From contig JAKOGI010000326.1 in assembly GCA_029747015.1 (NCBI GenBank), positions 186,001 through 250,000 of the forward strand: DNA of 64,000 bases, given 5' to 3'. Source of the DNA: Carnegiea gigantea (Eukaryota > Streptophyta > Magnoliopsida > Caryophyllales > Cactaceae). How positions within the stretch are numbered: position 1 is the stretch's first letter; the number at the start of each line of letters is the position of its first letter. A program made the translations under genes and the position numbers. The notes below the pieces were generated by a model. It was not told where the DNA came from. It saw nothing but the letters and a program-made list of their open reading frames with translations, and made no database searches. Shown in pieces: positions 1 to 11,599 of the stretch.

Positions 1-358
1 ATCATATTTTATTTGTTTACTCATGTCCATTGGATGCTTGTTAATAAGATCATTATATTAGTTAATAAAAAAAAAAAGATCATTATATTAGATATTGTGG
101 AAGAGCAAAAGATTTCATTCAAATACTAAGTTGACTTTGAGTTAAGATGATAACATGAGAAACTAGCTGAGTAATTCTTAACCGAACTATACGCCCTCGT
201 CAAGTATAATGAACACTATTGATAAGCCCATTTTGTATAAGATGATCTCACAAAATATTTTTGTGACACGTAGCTACCACATATGTGTTATATCACTCCA
301 TCTCATAATAAGTTATTGAGAGAAGGTCTTATACTAAATTTGTGTAATCTAATAGATC

Positions 359-1316
359 CATAGGCGGAGCTACATTGGGGCAAGGGGGGTCAATTGACCC
401 CCCCAACTTTTTGAGAAAAAAATTAAATATGGGTTATTTTTATGGATAATAAAATAGATCTATATTAATTAGTTCACATACATTTTGTAAATGTGTGCTT
501 AGCAGGATGGTTGGTTGCTCTTTACTCGTTTCAAGAGTCACGGGTTCGACTCTCATCACTCTCCTTCTGCGGTGCCTTGTATATATTTTTTTTTGAGTTT
601 TGCCCATTCATTTTCCCTAATTTCTGCCTGTTGACTATCTAGTATTGCTTTGCTTTCCTCTTTAGACGTACTCTCTCTCTCTGCCCAGCCCACTGCCCAC
701 GCACTCTCTCTCTCTCACTCTCTGTAGTCTGCCCAACCCAGTCATCGATCGGCCGATCCCGCCGGTCGCCAGACCTGCCACTGGTGCCCCCATTTGTACC
801 GGCAGCCGCCTCCACTCCTCCTAGGCTTTCCTCCTAACTCCTAAGTCCCGAATCCCAATTTGAAGTAACTCCCAAAAATTCTCAATTTTTTATTTAATTT
901 TCTTCTTTTGTAAATAATTATGTTTATTTTATTTATTTTAGTTAGATTTATGTTAAATAATTAATTAACTTAGTGAATTACTCATGATCCATAAATTGAA
1001 AAATGAAGATTTTAACCTAATTGTCTTCTTGGTTGTTCTTGGTTGAAGATTTAAAGTTGGACTAATTTGTTTGTAATTGCTCCCTGGTTTATATTAGTTT
1101 ACTAATTTTTATTGAATTTGTGTTGAATAAGTGGTTAATTTAAAGATTTACTTAATTATTAAAAAATTAGGTTTTGCCTTTCTTTATTGAGAATTTAGAA
1201 ATTAGAATTGGGGTAATTTGTTGGTTATTTGTTTATTTGTGTTAAATTTATTGACTTTAGGCAAATTTATGTATTATTAATCTCGCCCCTTACTTTGAAT
1301 CCTGACTGTGCCCTTG
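359..1316. mobile_element. Non-autonomous hAT (Tip100-like) transposon with tRNA-like insert
   Basis: The left end reads CATAGGCGGAGCTAC and the right end, reverse-complemented, reads CAAGGGCACAGTCAG. Both are degraded versions of the CAGGGGCGGAGCCA terminus that I know from plant Tip100-like hAT elements. The flanks are an 8-bp target duplication, aatagatc (351-358) and aagagatc (1317-1324), with one mismatch. No transposase reading frame is present, so it could move only with help. Inside, 500-510 fits a tRNA A box (TRGYNNRNNGG) and 543-553 fits a B box (GGTTCGACTCT), 43 bases apart as in a tRNA gene. A TC-rich stretch lies at about 660-725. Confidence 0.7.
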
Positions 1317-1853
1317 AAGAGATCACTTAATTATATATCAAAAAATTAATTTTAAAAATATGCAGCAATGTTATCCCAATTAGTGCTGGTCATTAATAAC
1401 CCGTACGTAGTCTACTACAAATTCTACTATAAAGCAAATTCCCCTATTCATTACATTCTTCTTTCTAACGTCATACCAAAGTAATTTGGTCTATGTCATA
1501 CTTTTAACCAAGAATTGAGATCAAATCTTATCCTTGTAACTCCTACAAAATTGAACCCAAAAAAAAAAAAAATTCTTCAAATTTATCTTGTTCTTTGTTA
1601 CAAAAAAGTTCTTCAAATTAAAAAATAATATATATATTTTAATTTAAGACTTTGACATGCATAAGAAATCAACAGTCATTATCAATGTTGAAATTTCAAG
1701 CCTCTTGTTTTAAGTTCGAAATATAAGGCGGTACATACTACTTCATACGAACAATCCACACATCTCATATGCTTTTATACATAGGGTAGAAATTGAATAA
1801 TCGACAGTACAACAATTTCAAGTCTCTGAAATTGCATGTAGATGATATATACA

Positions 1854-3041
1854 ATGGCAACAACAACTCTTCCAATGGATGTAACAACATTAGAAATACT
1901 CCCTAGAGTTCCAGCAAAATCTCTCCTTCGATTCAAGCGCGTCTGCAAATTCTTCAAAACCCTAATTTCAAGCTTGGAATTCATCAACGTCTACCTCCGC
2001 CACTCCCTCTCGGACCGCCTCCTCATCCTCATTGGAAAGGACTATGATGACCTCTTCTCCTTCGACATCGACTTGATCACCAGAATCTGATGCCATCAAG
2101 CTTCCCTTCCCCCAAGGGTTCGAGTCAAAGTTTTGTCGTTGGATCTTGCAATGGCTTGCTTTGCATTCTAGCATTGACCTCCTTTCTTGATCCTGCTAGG
2201 CTTTTCCTGCTCAGTCCATGCACCGGAATCTTTCGAGAAATCCCCTTTCGAAGCAAACTCAGCTCAATCCTTCCTGACAGTTTTGGCTTCGGATTTGATT
2301 CTGAGGCTGATGATTATCAAATTGTCGCAATCATTCACGATGATCAGTGTTCTAGTTCAGAGGGTTTAAGTATTACTATAAGATCTATCATGGTTTATAG
2401 TTTGAATGCCGATAACTGGAGAGTGGTTCAGCAAGAATCCAAACCTTGAGATCGGATCGATAGTTAACGGTGAATCCGGTGCACTTATCAACAATAATCA
2501 CGTACTCCATTGGAAGTTCTTACGCATATCGGATTACAAGGATCGGACTCGTTCCTTCGATCTTCAAAGGGAGCAGTGAGGGTACGATGTGCCGTTACCG
2601 GACTATCAAGATACCTCACTTTCTAACGAAAAACGCGAATTGATCAATTTAGGTGTTTTCGATGCATGGGTGCTTGTGTTTATCGATGCAGTGTTTGTAT
2701 CTAAGGCGAGCATCTCCTATAGTCGACGTGTGGATCATGAAGGAGTACTATACGCGGTGAAGGAGTCCTGGGTGAAGCCATTAACCATTTCTAATACAGG
2801 GATTCCTAGATCGCCTAAAGTTTCACCCCTTGGCCATCGTTGAGGATCAAGAAGCACTGAAGTTTTAATATGGCGGGGTTATGATCATGTATGCTTTACA
2901 GTGTTTTGGTACAATCTTAGAGATAAGATGGGGAAGTTGGTCGATATTCGAGGGCTTCCTCTATTTTCTCAAGTTTATAGTTGCAATGTGTTAGAGTGTG
3001 AAAAGTGGGTATCATACTCTTTAACTTTTTGTAGAAAATAG
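1854..3041 (+). pseudogene. F-box/FBA protein pseudogene
   Basis: Reading starts at an ATG at 1854 (alternative 1842) with a clear F-box: ILPRVPAKSLLRFKRVCKFF. It continues through VVGSCNGLLCI, FGFGFDSEADDYQIV and MVYSLNADNW, the hallmarks of the FBA-type F-box proteins found elsewhere in this window. The frame is broken. It shifts at about 2088 where a TGA overlaps the next ATG, and again at about 2445. In-frame TGA codons occur at 2577-2579 (probably a former Trp) and 2841-2843. Homology continues past the second stop to about 3041 (FWYNLRDKMGKLVDIRGLPL). It is the only member of the local F-box family on the plus strand. A functional protein is unlikely unless the base calls at the shifts are wrong. 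Confidence 0.8.
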
Positions 3042-3717
3042 GGAAAAAAACAATTGTAAGTTCATTTAAATTATGTATATTCATCTAAAGTTAATTTTAC
3101 ACTTTCGTGATCTTTACTTGTTAATTTTTTTCCACCTTCGTAGGATCTCAGAAGATCTAAATCTAAACAACCTTATTCTAATCTTAAATTAAACCCACAT
3201 TGGTATTTGAATGAAATCTTTCAATCTATAGCAACAAGGCACAGAGGAAGCTTGGTGGCTTGGCAAGCGTGAGTTCGTCTAAGCTAGATTACATGGTTTA
3301 TGCATTTATTTATAGACTAGTGATAGTTTTTTTAACATTTCAATTTTAACTAATTGGTACAGAAAAGTATGCATATAAAATATTTTCTAAGATTATATGG
3401 TTTATAGTTACATTACTTGGTTCCGCCCTATTATATGAGACTTACATTACAAATATAATATGACTTCGATTCGCGATGTATTCGTACAGATAAATTCTAT
3501 AATTTAGCCAAGGAATTAGGATTATTTTTGTACAACAAGATGAGAAAGTGTCAATTCAACATTATTGTTGTGTGAAGTTAATATAGCAATAGATTAAATG
3601 ACATATTGGTCACAATTAAACTCTTTGATCCTTCAACTCACGTTCCCATCACTCTCCAAATGAAACATAAAGAAGATAAACAACATGACTCAATGCATTA
3701 GTTAATAAGAAATGTTA

Positions 3718-3768
3718 AAAATTTGCACCTCAAGGAAGACCAACAAGGCTTCCACTGTGTCAAAAATA
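3718..3768 (-). pseudogene. Tiny F-box C-terminal remnant
   Basis: About 45 bases match the segment of the intact gene (near 12730) coding the C-terminal CSGSLVGLDGG region, on the minus strand. Nothing else of the gene is present here. It is an isolated relic of the same local F-box family. Confidence 0.4.
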
Positions 3769-4097
3769 GTTAACGGACCAACCATGACTTGACGCAGTCC
3801 ACTTTGTAAATGGGTCGACCCTAACTCGGTCCATTGCCCACCCCAACTGATACGTATATATAGTTAATTGGTATTTATTGATCTGTGTACATTAATATTG
3901 ATCGGTCTCGCACTAGCATAGATTTGCAAATATGATCAGTATTCGTAACACTACCTAGCTAGGTTGAGTAGCTAGCATTGTCGTAAAATAGATTTATATT
4001 CTCTAATAATTGAAGGAAAATTGTAGACATTCGATGTCGTTAATTTAAAATTTTGGAAGTAATATTGGGGAAAAAATTGTTAATGGTTTGATGAGGC

Positions 4098-4864
4098 AGT
4101 TGTGGGATCAACAAGGCTTCCATTACAAATGTGCGCTTTGAATGAAGGAGGAACCCCGCAGATTTGGGCCAATCCAATGCTTTCGATCAGATGAACACCG
4201 AAACATCCAATGGAGTAAGTGATTATTGATAAGGCCGGGCACCAGAGGTGGAACTCCTATTGATAGCGCAAGTCGTGGGATGCCATGTTCTCTCAACCAA
4301 TCTCCACGCATATATCGGCCTTCAAACTATAAACCATGGCATCTCTCACATCATCGTAGTTTACGAGTGCCACGATTTTATAGTCATCAGCCTCAGAATC
4401 AAATCCGAACCCAAGATTAGCACAAATGTTACTTCTGATCAGCGCATGTGTGTGATCCAAATGAATTATTCGGTGGACTGCGGTGCATGGATTAACCAAG
4501 AAGAGCCTGGAAACATCAAAAGTGAAAGTGGCTCGAGTGCACAGCAAGCCATTGCAAGACCCAACAACGAAATTGCAAAGAGTGCTTAACCCTTCAAAGT
4601 CTCGAGGAAGGGCAATTCCAGCGAGTCTATGCACGCCGAAGGAGAAGAGATCACGTTCCTGTTTCTTCCCGACCAGAATGAGGTATCGATCAGGGCGGGA
4701 TGACTGAGATTGAGAGTGTTGAAGGTGGCGGTTGCTGGACTCGGGGCTCGAAATTAGGGTTTGAAGAATCTGCAGACGCATCTAAATCGAAGCAAGGATT
4801 TTGCAGGCAGTCTGGGGAGTATTTCTTCTGTTATTATTTCTATTGGAAGCATAGCCATCGCCAT
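4098..4864 (-). pseudogene. F-box/FBA protein pseudogene, truncated
   Basis: An ATG at 4864 begins MAMAMLPIEIITEEILPRLP, a typical start for this family. A one-base loss in the FFKTLISS codons makes an early TAA; homology resumes in the next frame with VVGSCNGLLCT, LFLVNPCTAVHRIIHL, LGFGFDSEADDYKIV and YSLKAD. A further shift near 4300 leads to LINNHLLHWMFRCSSD. The middle of the FBA region is then missing: the sequence jumps to CNGSLVDPTTA at about 4098-4125, which in the intact gene lies near the C-terminus. It therefore carries at least two frameshifts and an internal deletion. Confidence 0.8.
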
Positions 4865-5327
4865 TGGAGGCTTTCCTGAGTTTTCTCTCTCTAGTATCCA
4901 GCAGTCCTAGATAATGAGAATTTATTGAAAAGAGACAACAATATTAGCTAGTAAATATCTTACAATTGAATAAAACTTTAAGACGCAAGGATTTGTATCA
5001 ATCGGTATCCGCCTATATAGGGGGCAAAATAGCTAGAAAAATTTAGGGTGTATTTGAATAGGGTTTGTGTTTTTATCCAAAGAGGTTTGGTTAGCTATTT
5101 TTGCCAAAGCAAAACACCTATTATAGTGTTTCATTAATTGGCTTTTATAATTATTTTTTATGTTCACAAAAAAATTATTTAAAAGGCTACTTTATTGTGT
5201 TAGTAAAAATTAGCTTTGTGTTTCACATCTTGAAGGATAATGAATTTTGCTAAACGCTTTCTTTTTTTCTTAGAGATAGTTGGTAAAAATAGTTGATGCA
5301 AACAACTAATTAATACAAAATTAGGGG

Positions 5328-5811
5328 TATAACTGAGCTGGCTCAGTTTGATCAAATTAAAGCTCGCCTCGGGCTCGACTGGAAGCTTGTTGAGCCTATA
5401 AAGTTTAGGCTTGGGTTCAAGCTCTAATACATATTGCTTGGCTTGATTTTTTTTTTTTTTTTGGTGCGTGTTTGCTTTTGTTTTAGAAGTTTCCAAAATC
5501 AAGGTTACAATTTAAGTAAATTATAGATATTTGAATAAGATTGAATAAATAAGAATTGGAATAAAATGTTGTTGATTTTAGTGGTAATTCACTAATTTGG
5601 TACTCACTACATGAGCACACGAGAAAAATTTGAAACAATTGAACTTAAATGAGCCAAATCAGTTGAGCTGAGCCGAGCTAAACTTGGATGGGCTCGGGCT
5701 CAGCTCAGTTTGCTTTTGAACCAGTTCAGCCTTGATTTGACTGAAGCCCTAACCGAGCTTTGACGAGTTGAACCGCAAGCCTTGATGAGCTGGATCGGTT
5801 TTGTCACAACC
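5328..5811. mobile_element. Probable hAT-like MITE
   Basis: The ends are an imperfect inverted pair: TTAGGGGTATAAC on the left and, reverse-complemented, TTGGGGTTGTGAC on the right. The interior is made of GAGCT/GCTCGGGCTC-type words, which is common in small plant hAT derivatives. I see no coding capacity, and the flanks (tacaaaat, atagaaat) are not a convincing duplication, so the class is uncertain. About 5960-6605 holds a diverged stretch similar in wording to the element at 9215-9828, ending CCAGCTCTAGCC, perhaps a remnant of that family. Confidence 0.45.
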
Positions 5812-6799
5812 CCAATAGAAATATAATTAACGAATTGAATTGTTATTAGTTAATGTCAGCTTGTTGCCAGACAAGGCCTAAGTGGCAAGAGTGTTGTGTT
5901 CACTGAAGAACCTTTAACCTCTGAATCCTGGAAGTAGCCTCAACCCTCATATGGAAAGTGTTTGCATCGCAATGCTTCCAACATAAGTAATAGCAGAAAC
6001 AAAGAATCCCTAAAAAAACCCGATATGATTACTGGCTCGAAATCACACAAAGTTAAGTCATTTTGGATATAATTAAACTTTCAACCCTTTAATCAATTGG
6101 GTTGACGTACACGTGCAATCCGTTTAATTAAAATAGTTAGGTTCAAGTCGAGATTCTCGACACAAAAAAGTACATATTTAAACCGTTTGGTTAAATGGGT
6201 TGAACAAGTCAACTCATTTTTTCATTTATCGTTTATATGTTTACCCTTTTATTAGATAATTAAAAAATACAAAAATTAAAAATGAATATGCAAATGTGAA
6301 CTATTATGGATCAGGAGAGGTGTAGAGAGTAATTGTTTAATGCGATACGTAGACCTAATTTTTAATGCTATGTAATTATGTATCAATTGACAATGTTAAA
6401 CAGATAAATAGGTAATTTGGTGACTATATTCGACTTGTTTATCTTAAACAGGTTAAGCAGGTTAACCCATTTAAAAATAAAATGGGCACAGTCAAGGTTT
6501 TCTAATCCATTTAATAAATGAGTTAGTTCAACTCAAGAGATTCTCAACCCTTTAAGTTCAAAACGAACAAAACCCGATCCAACCTAGCCTATTTCCAGCT
6601 CTAGCCATGTCAACACTTTGGTTCTCAATCCTCTGCTATGAGAAAGCAAAGTTTATATCATAATCCTAGGAGCACATATTCCCACAAGATACGTCAGCAC
6701 CACATATTAAAAGTTGTCTATATGATATATACACATTAAAAAAATATATATACGTGATATGTGAGAGTACATACTCCTAGGTGTGTGATATACATTACT

Positions 6800-7100
6800 A
6801 TAAGAAAGAGGGGTAACCTTCAGGCTCGGAGTTTGGGGAGGCGCTAGGTCATAATGCCTTAAAAGCTTCACCCTAAACTCCTTCTCCCCATCAAATGCAC
6901 GTTCCCGACATGTGTGTTGGATCGATAAGCACAGGTGCCCATCTAAAACCCCCAAATTGAACCTTTGACTTGATAATTAGGCAATAGCACATCATTCCCC
7001 CATTGTGCAGTTCGAAGATTGAAGGAACGGATCCTATACGTACATGGAATCGAAATATATCCAATGGACTAAATGATTGTCAATGAGTATTGGACTATGA
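6800..7100 (-). pseudogene. F-box/FBA fragment
   Basis: On the minus strand, LIDNHLVHWIYFDS, then (frame-shifted) SFNLRTAQWGNDVLLPNYQ and GVLDGHLCLSIQHTC, correspond in order to the LIDDHLFHWMC, FNLRTERWGNDVPVPDCQ and GVLHGLLCLSIQYF regions of the intact gene at 12647-13810. There is no F-box and no C-terminus. An in-frame stop and at least one shift break the fragment. It is a central-domain relic only. Confidence 0.7.
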
Positions 7101-7633
7101 AAGTCGGCATTATTTTACATTAATATAAAATCAAAGAATATAAAAGTGGATAGTAATTAATCTATATTGATAAAACTAAAGGGCTTTAGCAACATCGATA
7201 AAATTCAAGGGTTTAAACAGATATATAAGCTTATGACTTGTTCTACCCATCACCCATTGGTTTTGGATTGGAACCTCACTTGATTCATATACATAGCTCA
7301 GTTGATTTGAAGACCTGATTGATATACAATTTAACATGGTATCAGAGCAGATTACTCGATCTTGATTTTAATTCCAACATCTCCGTTTGATTAAAATTGG
7401 CTGCGTGTGTTGAGCCACCTTAGTAGCACACATGTGAGGGCGTGTGAGAGTATAAAAGTGAGTGTTATCCCATATTGATGAAATGAAAGAATATGAAAGA
7501 GAATATTGTCCCACGTTGATAAAATTAAAGGTTTTGAGCAACGCTGATAAAATTCAAGGGTTTGAGCATGTATATAAGTTTGTGAATTACTCCACTCATT
7601 ACCAATTGGTTTTTGGATTGGAAACTCACTTGA

Positions 7634-7636
<3 letters not shown>

Positions 7637-7690
<54 letters not shown>

Positions 7691-7699
7691 ATATATATC

Positions 7700-7746
<47 letters not shown>

Positions 7747-7760
7747 TACATTACATATAT

Positions 7761-7795
<35 letters not shown>

Positions 7796-7888
7796 ATATA
7801 TATATATTATATATATATATATAGTATATATATGTACATATATATATATATATGTACATATATATATATATATATGTACATATATATA

Positions 7889-7928
<40 letters not shown>

Positions 7929-7956
7929 ATGTATATATATATATATATACACATAT

Positions 7957-8020
<64 letters not shown>

Positions 8021-8054
8021 CATATTATATATATATATATGTATGTATATGTAT

Positions 8055-8087
<33 letters not shown>

Positions 8088-8098
8088 CATGAATATAT
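7637..8098. repeat. Compound (TA)n/(CA)n microsatellite field, left part
   Basis: Long uninterrupted (TA)n runs alternate with (CA)n blocks (for example 7717-7740, 7766-7793, 8008-8021, 8055-8079). All six-frame readings here are YIYI or THTH repeats and are not genes. The array continues at 8163-8231 and, beyond the TRIM insertion, at 8846-9077. Confidence 0.95.
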
Positions 8099-8162
8099 AT
8101 GGACCTCCCCAAACCCCATGAAAGCGGGACCCACATTGAGAGGTGGTGGTGTTGTTGTTATT

Positions 8163-8188
8163 GTGTGTACGTATATATATATATATGT

Positions 8189-8221
<33 letters not shown>

Positions 8222-8231
8222 CATACATATA
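8163..8231. repeat. (TA)n/(CA)n microsatellite abutting the TRIM
   Basis: TA and CA dinucleotide repeats run directly into the left end of the TRIM element. The last five bases, ATATA (8227-8231), form the left copy of its target-site duplication. Confidence 0.9.
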
Positions 8232-8840
8232 TGTTGGGAAGATCCAAGGAAGGAGCCCACTTCAACCAAGGCCTATGGCAACAAGCCCAAGTGAGGTTCC
8301 ATCCTAAAACCAATTGGCAATAGGAGGAGTAGCCCACTTGACTTATATACCATGACCCTTCTTCTCAAACTTCCGATGTGGGACTTCTTTACTCATGTGT
8401 GACATTCCCAACAATCTCCCCCTCACACATAAGTCTCTTTCACACCACATCAATGCACAAGCTCCCCCTTGAGCGGAAGCATTTACCAAGGTGTCAAGCC
8501 ACCACCATCAAGAGTTTATCCACACCACCGAACCACGCTGCAGCACACGTATTACCGCTCGATCAACACCTGCGTGTCATTTCACCAAGCTCATTCATGG
8601 GGTCCACCATGCCACACCTTTGTTGCCTAGCCGAACGCACCATCGGCTCTGATACCACTTGTTGGGGAGATCTAAGGAAAGAGCCCACTTCAACCAAGGC
8701 CTATGGCAACAAGCCCAAGTGAGGTTCCATCCTAAAATCAATTGGTAATAGGAGGAGTAGCCCACTTGACTTATATACCATGACCCTTCTTCTCAAACTC
8801 CCGATGTGGGACTTCTTTACTCATGTGTGACATTCCAACA
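8232..8840 (-). mobile_element. Complete TRIM (miniature LTR retrotransposon)
   Basis: Two direct LTRs of about 182 bp (8232-8413 and 8660-8840) both start TGTTGGG and end CAACA. They enclose about 246 bp with no reading frame. Read on the minus strand, the primer-binding site TGGTATCAGAGCC (8645-8657), which pairs with initiator methionine tRNA, lies two bases inside one LTR. A purine-rich tract (GTGAGGGGGAGAT, about 8414-8430) abuts the other. ATATA flanks it on both sides (8227-8231 and 8841-8845), a standard 5-bp duplication. This is the full structure of a TRIM, which has no coding capacity and needs enzymes supplied by another element. A second copy lies at 43042-43651 in the same orientation. 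Confidence 0.9.
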
Positions 8841-8845
8841 ATATA

Positions 8846-8880
8846 CAAAGATATACATACGTATACACACGCACACACAC

Positions 8881-8928
<48 letters not shown>

Positions 8929-8949
8929 GTATATATATGTATGTGTGTG

Positions 8950-8988
<39 letters not shown>

Positions 8989-8989
8989 C

Positions 8990-9029
<40 letters not shown>

Positions 9030-9034
9030 ATATA

Positions 9035-9077
<43 letters not shown>
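8846..9077. repeat. Compound (TG)n/(TA)n/(CA)n microsatellite, right part
   Basis: TG, TA and CA blocks alternate and end in a long (TA)n run at about 9036-9077. It continues the array interrupted by the TRIM insertion at 8232-8840. Confidence 0.9.
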
Positions 9078-9079
<2 letters not shown>

Positions 9080-9214
9080 CAGTTGTTTTTAGCGATGGGA
9101 GTTGTACCCGAACCTGAAAAACTCACCCCGAACCCGCCTCATTTTTACGGGTATGTGTACAAAAAATTTTTAAAAAAAATGAGTATGGGGAAACGGGTAC
9201 AGATATGGGGCGAG

Positions 9215-9828
9215 TAGGGTTGTCAAAAGTTGACCCAACCCAATTACCGATCTGAATCGAATACAAAATTAAGTGGGTTTGGATAAAGATTTTCAAACCG
9301 CTTAATTAAATGGGTTGACACATTTTACGCGTTTAATTAATTGGGTTAGGTTCAAATTGATAATTTTGACACGAAAAATTACTCATTTAACCTATTTAAT
9401 CAAATGGGTTAAATAGATTGATTCGTTTACCCAATTTTATCACATATTTTTTGGGAGAAATTGTGACAACGTAAAGTTTAATCAAATTGATCTTTGTTTT
9501 GGGACTATAGTTCCTGCGGATCATGAGCGATGGTTACATTATGATGATATATTGAACTCAAAATATTGATTTATAGTGCTCTATAATCATATTTTAGTGA
9601 AAATATTAAGGAGATAAATGGGTAACCGGATAATTTGAACTAAATTCGTTTATATTAAATGGGTTAATGGGTAAATTTCAAGATAACGCATTTAAAAAAT
9701 AAACAGGTACAGGTCAAGATTTTCAACCTATTTAATAAACATGTTAGATTCAGGTTGAAGATTTCTCAATCAGTTTAAGTTCGACACGAAGACGAACTCA
9801 ACCCGACCTGACCTGTTTGATAGCTCTA
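9215..9828. mobile_element. hAT-like MITE
   Basis: Termini are TAGGGTTGTCAAA on the left and, reverse-complemented, TAGAGCTATCAAAC on the right. The left flank ggggcgag (9207-9214) recurs on the right as ggggccga from 9829, consistent with an 8-bp duplication that later changed by a base. The interior is rich in words such as AAATGGGTTA and lacks coding capacity. It is inserted in a sequence rich in ACCCG / GGGTA words (about 9095-9890) that looks like the remnant of another small element; 10440-10640 has similar GGGTATGGGTATGG wording. Confidence 0.65.
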
Positions 9829-10664
9829 GGGGCCGACTAGGGTACAGCATCACCCGTCCCATACCCGATTTTTTTAAAGGAAAATTTAAGTTGAGCTTTG
9901 GACTTTGGACATAATGCTCGCTCTCGCAAACCCAGCCCCAAACCCAGCAGTTCTGTTCATGCCCCGCAGCCCCGGTCTAAGAATGAGACGCCAGAAAACT
10001 CTAGGGTACATTTAATTGGTTCCTTTCTCACCTCCCTCTCTCCCTCTCCTTATCATCCAAAATTCCAGATATCCCATCTCAGCATCTCATGCTCTCAGTC
10101 TCAGCGAATATCCAAAGGCTCGAAGAGTGAAGAGTGAGCGAGCTAGTGCGTTTTGGGTGTGCATTTTGGGCGTTGGACGTTCATACTCCTCTCACGCTTG
10201 CGGCTCGTGCAAGTATGATGTCTCATTCTATTCTCACTTCTCGTTTAATCAGTGCATGTTGAGTTTGTCCTCACTCCTTGAATTGCGAAATTTTTTAAAT
10301 GGTTTGTATTTGGATTATGATGCGACTTTATGTTGTTGAGTTCTTGTTTGCAAAATTTTGAGTCTGTCTTTTGACTTTTATGCACATAATCTTATGGACC
10401 CGATGAATTAATTGTGTAAATTTCTTTAGATAAAACAAAATAACATACCTGATGGGCATTGTATTTTAACACCAACATATACCCGAAGAAAATATGAAAT
10501 ACCCGAAATATTCTATGGGTATGGGTATGGGTATGGGGATAGATGTTGAAAACCATATGGGTATGGCTATAGGTATGGGGATGATTTTTTAAAAATGGAT
10601 ATGGGTGCTGGTATAGCGCTACCTGTCCCGTACCCACCTCACGCCTACTCCTAGTTGTTTTCAA

Positions 10665-10935
10665 GGCTCGATTAGTATAAAATTTAACAATGAGGGCACG
10701 AACATTGGACATATTTCTCTCTATACAATCTCCAGGATAATATTTTTGCTGATTAACAAATCTCCAGAAAGTATTGTCATTCAAACTGTAAATCATAACA
10801 TAACTCAATGAATTTCATTCCAACAATTTTATAATCATCAGCCTCTGAAACGTATCCAAACCCAATATTCTCAAGGCCACGGTTCCAGCCTAATGGAATT
10901 GTTCGGTTTTTCCGGTGGATGGTTTGAGCAACAAC
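10665..10935 (-). pseudogene. F-box/FBA fragment
   Basis: Minus-strand reading gives NRTIPLGWNRGLENIGFGY, then VSEADDYKIVG and, after disruptions, MIYSLNDNTFWRFVNQQKY. These match in order the IPPAWNRASLFVENLGFGY, DSEANDYKIV and MVYSLKANSW regions of the intact neighbour at 12647-13810. The F-box and the C-terminus are missing and the frame is interrupted. It is a relic of the same family. Confidence 0.65.
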
Positions 10936-11346
10936 AGCCCAAAATTATTTCTGAAACCATTACAACAAAAAGGAGAGCTTCAGAGTGAGCTGCATGTTTT
11001 AGCTGTCTCGGGGTGCTGCGTCATCTTTCTCAATGGAAAACAAAGTCTCTCATCGGATTTGGTTCCAAAAAATATTTATTCAATACTCAGTTGTTCCTAA
11101 TGCCAGTTCCAGAGCCATTTGGCGCTTCCATGAGGCGCAAGGTATGAAGTGTTTGGCTCCTAATGCGTTTTGTAACACATGGGTCGAAGCAAATGTCAAG
11201 GGGAATCACAATGGGACCATTTGGGTAACGAAGTTTCTTACTAGCTACCATATGGTACCTTTAGAAGTGACGTAATGCATATTGTTTTAATCGCTTGGAA
11301 GACATCCCAACGGATAAAGGGGGTTTCCTTCTTGGGCAATTTGGCG

Positions 11347-11590
11347 TAGAGCTGTAAAACGGGTCGGATCGGATCCACCCATTTAATAAACGGGTCAATT
11401 TCGTGTCGGCCTTGAAAGTAGCTTATATTTGCTCAAAACTGAAAAATAATAAGTTTTCACACTAAATGGTCAAATCGTGTCAACTTCGGGTCGAAATCGG
11501 TCCGGTCCGGGTCGGATTCGTGTTTCTCTCAGTAAATTCAAGTCGGGTTCGGGTCGGGTTATTGTGTCGGATCAGACTTTTACAGCCCTA
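11347..11590. mobile_element. hAT MITE, 244 bp
   Basis: The inverted ends are TAGAGCTGTAAAA and TAGGGCTGTAAAA. They are flanked by a perfect 8-bp duplication, atttggcg, at 11339-11346 and 11591-11598. The interior is full of CGGGTCGG words. A diverged, end-less relative with the same order of words lies at about 17905-18125. The element interrupts a LINE-derived sequence. Confidence 0.85.
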
Positions 11591-11599
11591 ATTTGGCGA

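Noticed and set aside
495..570. A tRNA gene
   Set aside because: A and B boxes are present, but I could not fold acceptor and anticodon stems; it is better described as tRNA-derived sequence in a transposon.
7391..9217. Many 60-124 codon frames of YIYI, THTH and VCVC repeats on both strands
   Set aside because: They are translations of (TA)n, (CA)n and (TG)n microsatellites, with no non-repetitive coding content.
9898..10339. Plus-strand frames MDFGHNARSRK... and MVPFSPPS...
   Set aside because: Low-complexity, CT-rich sequence with no recognisable domain, in a repeat-rich region.
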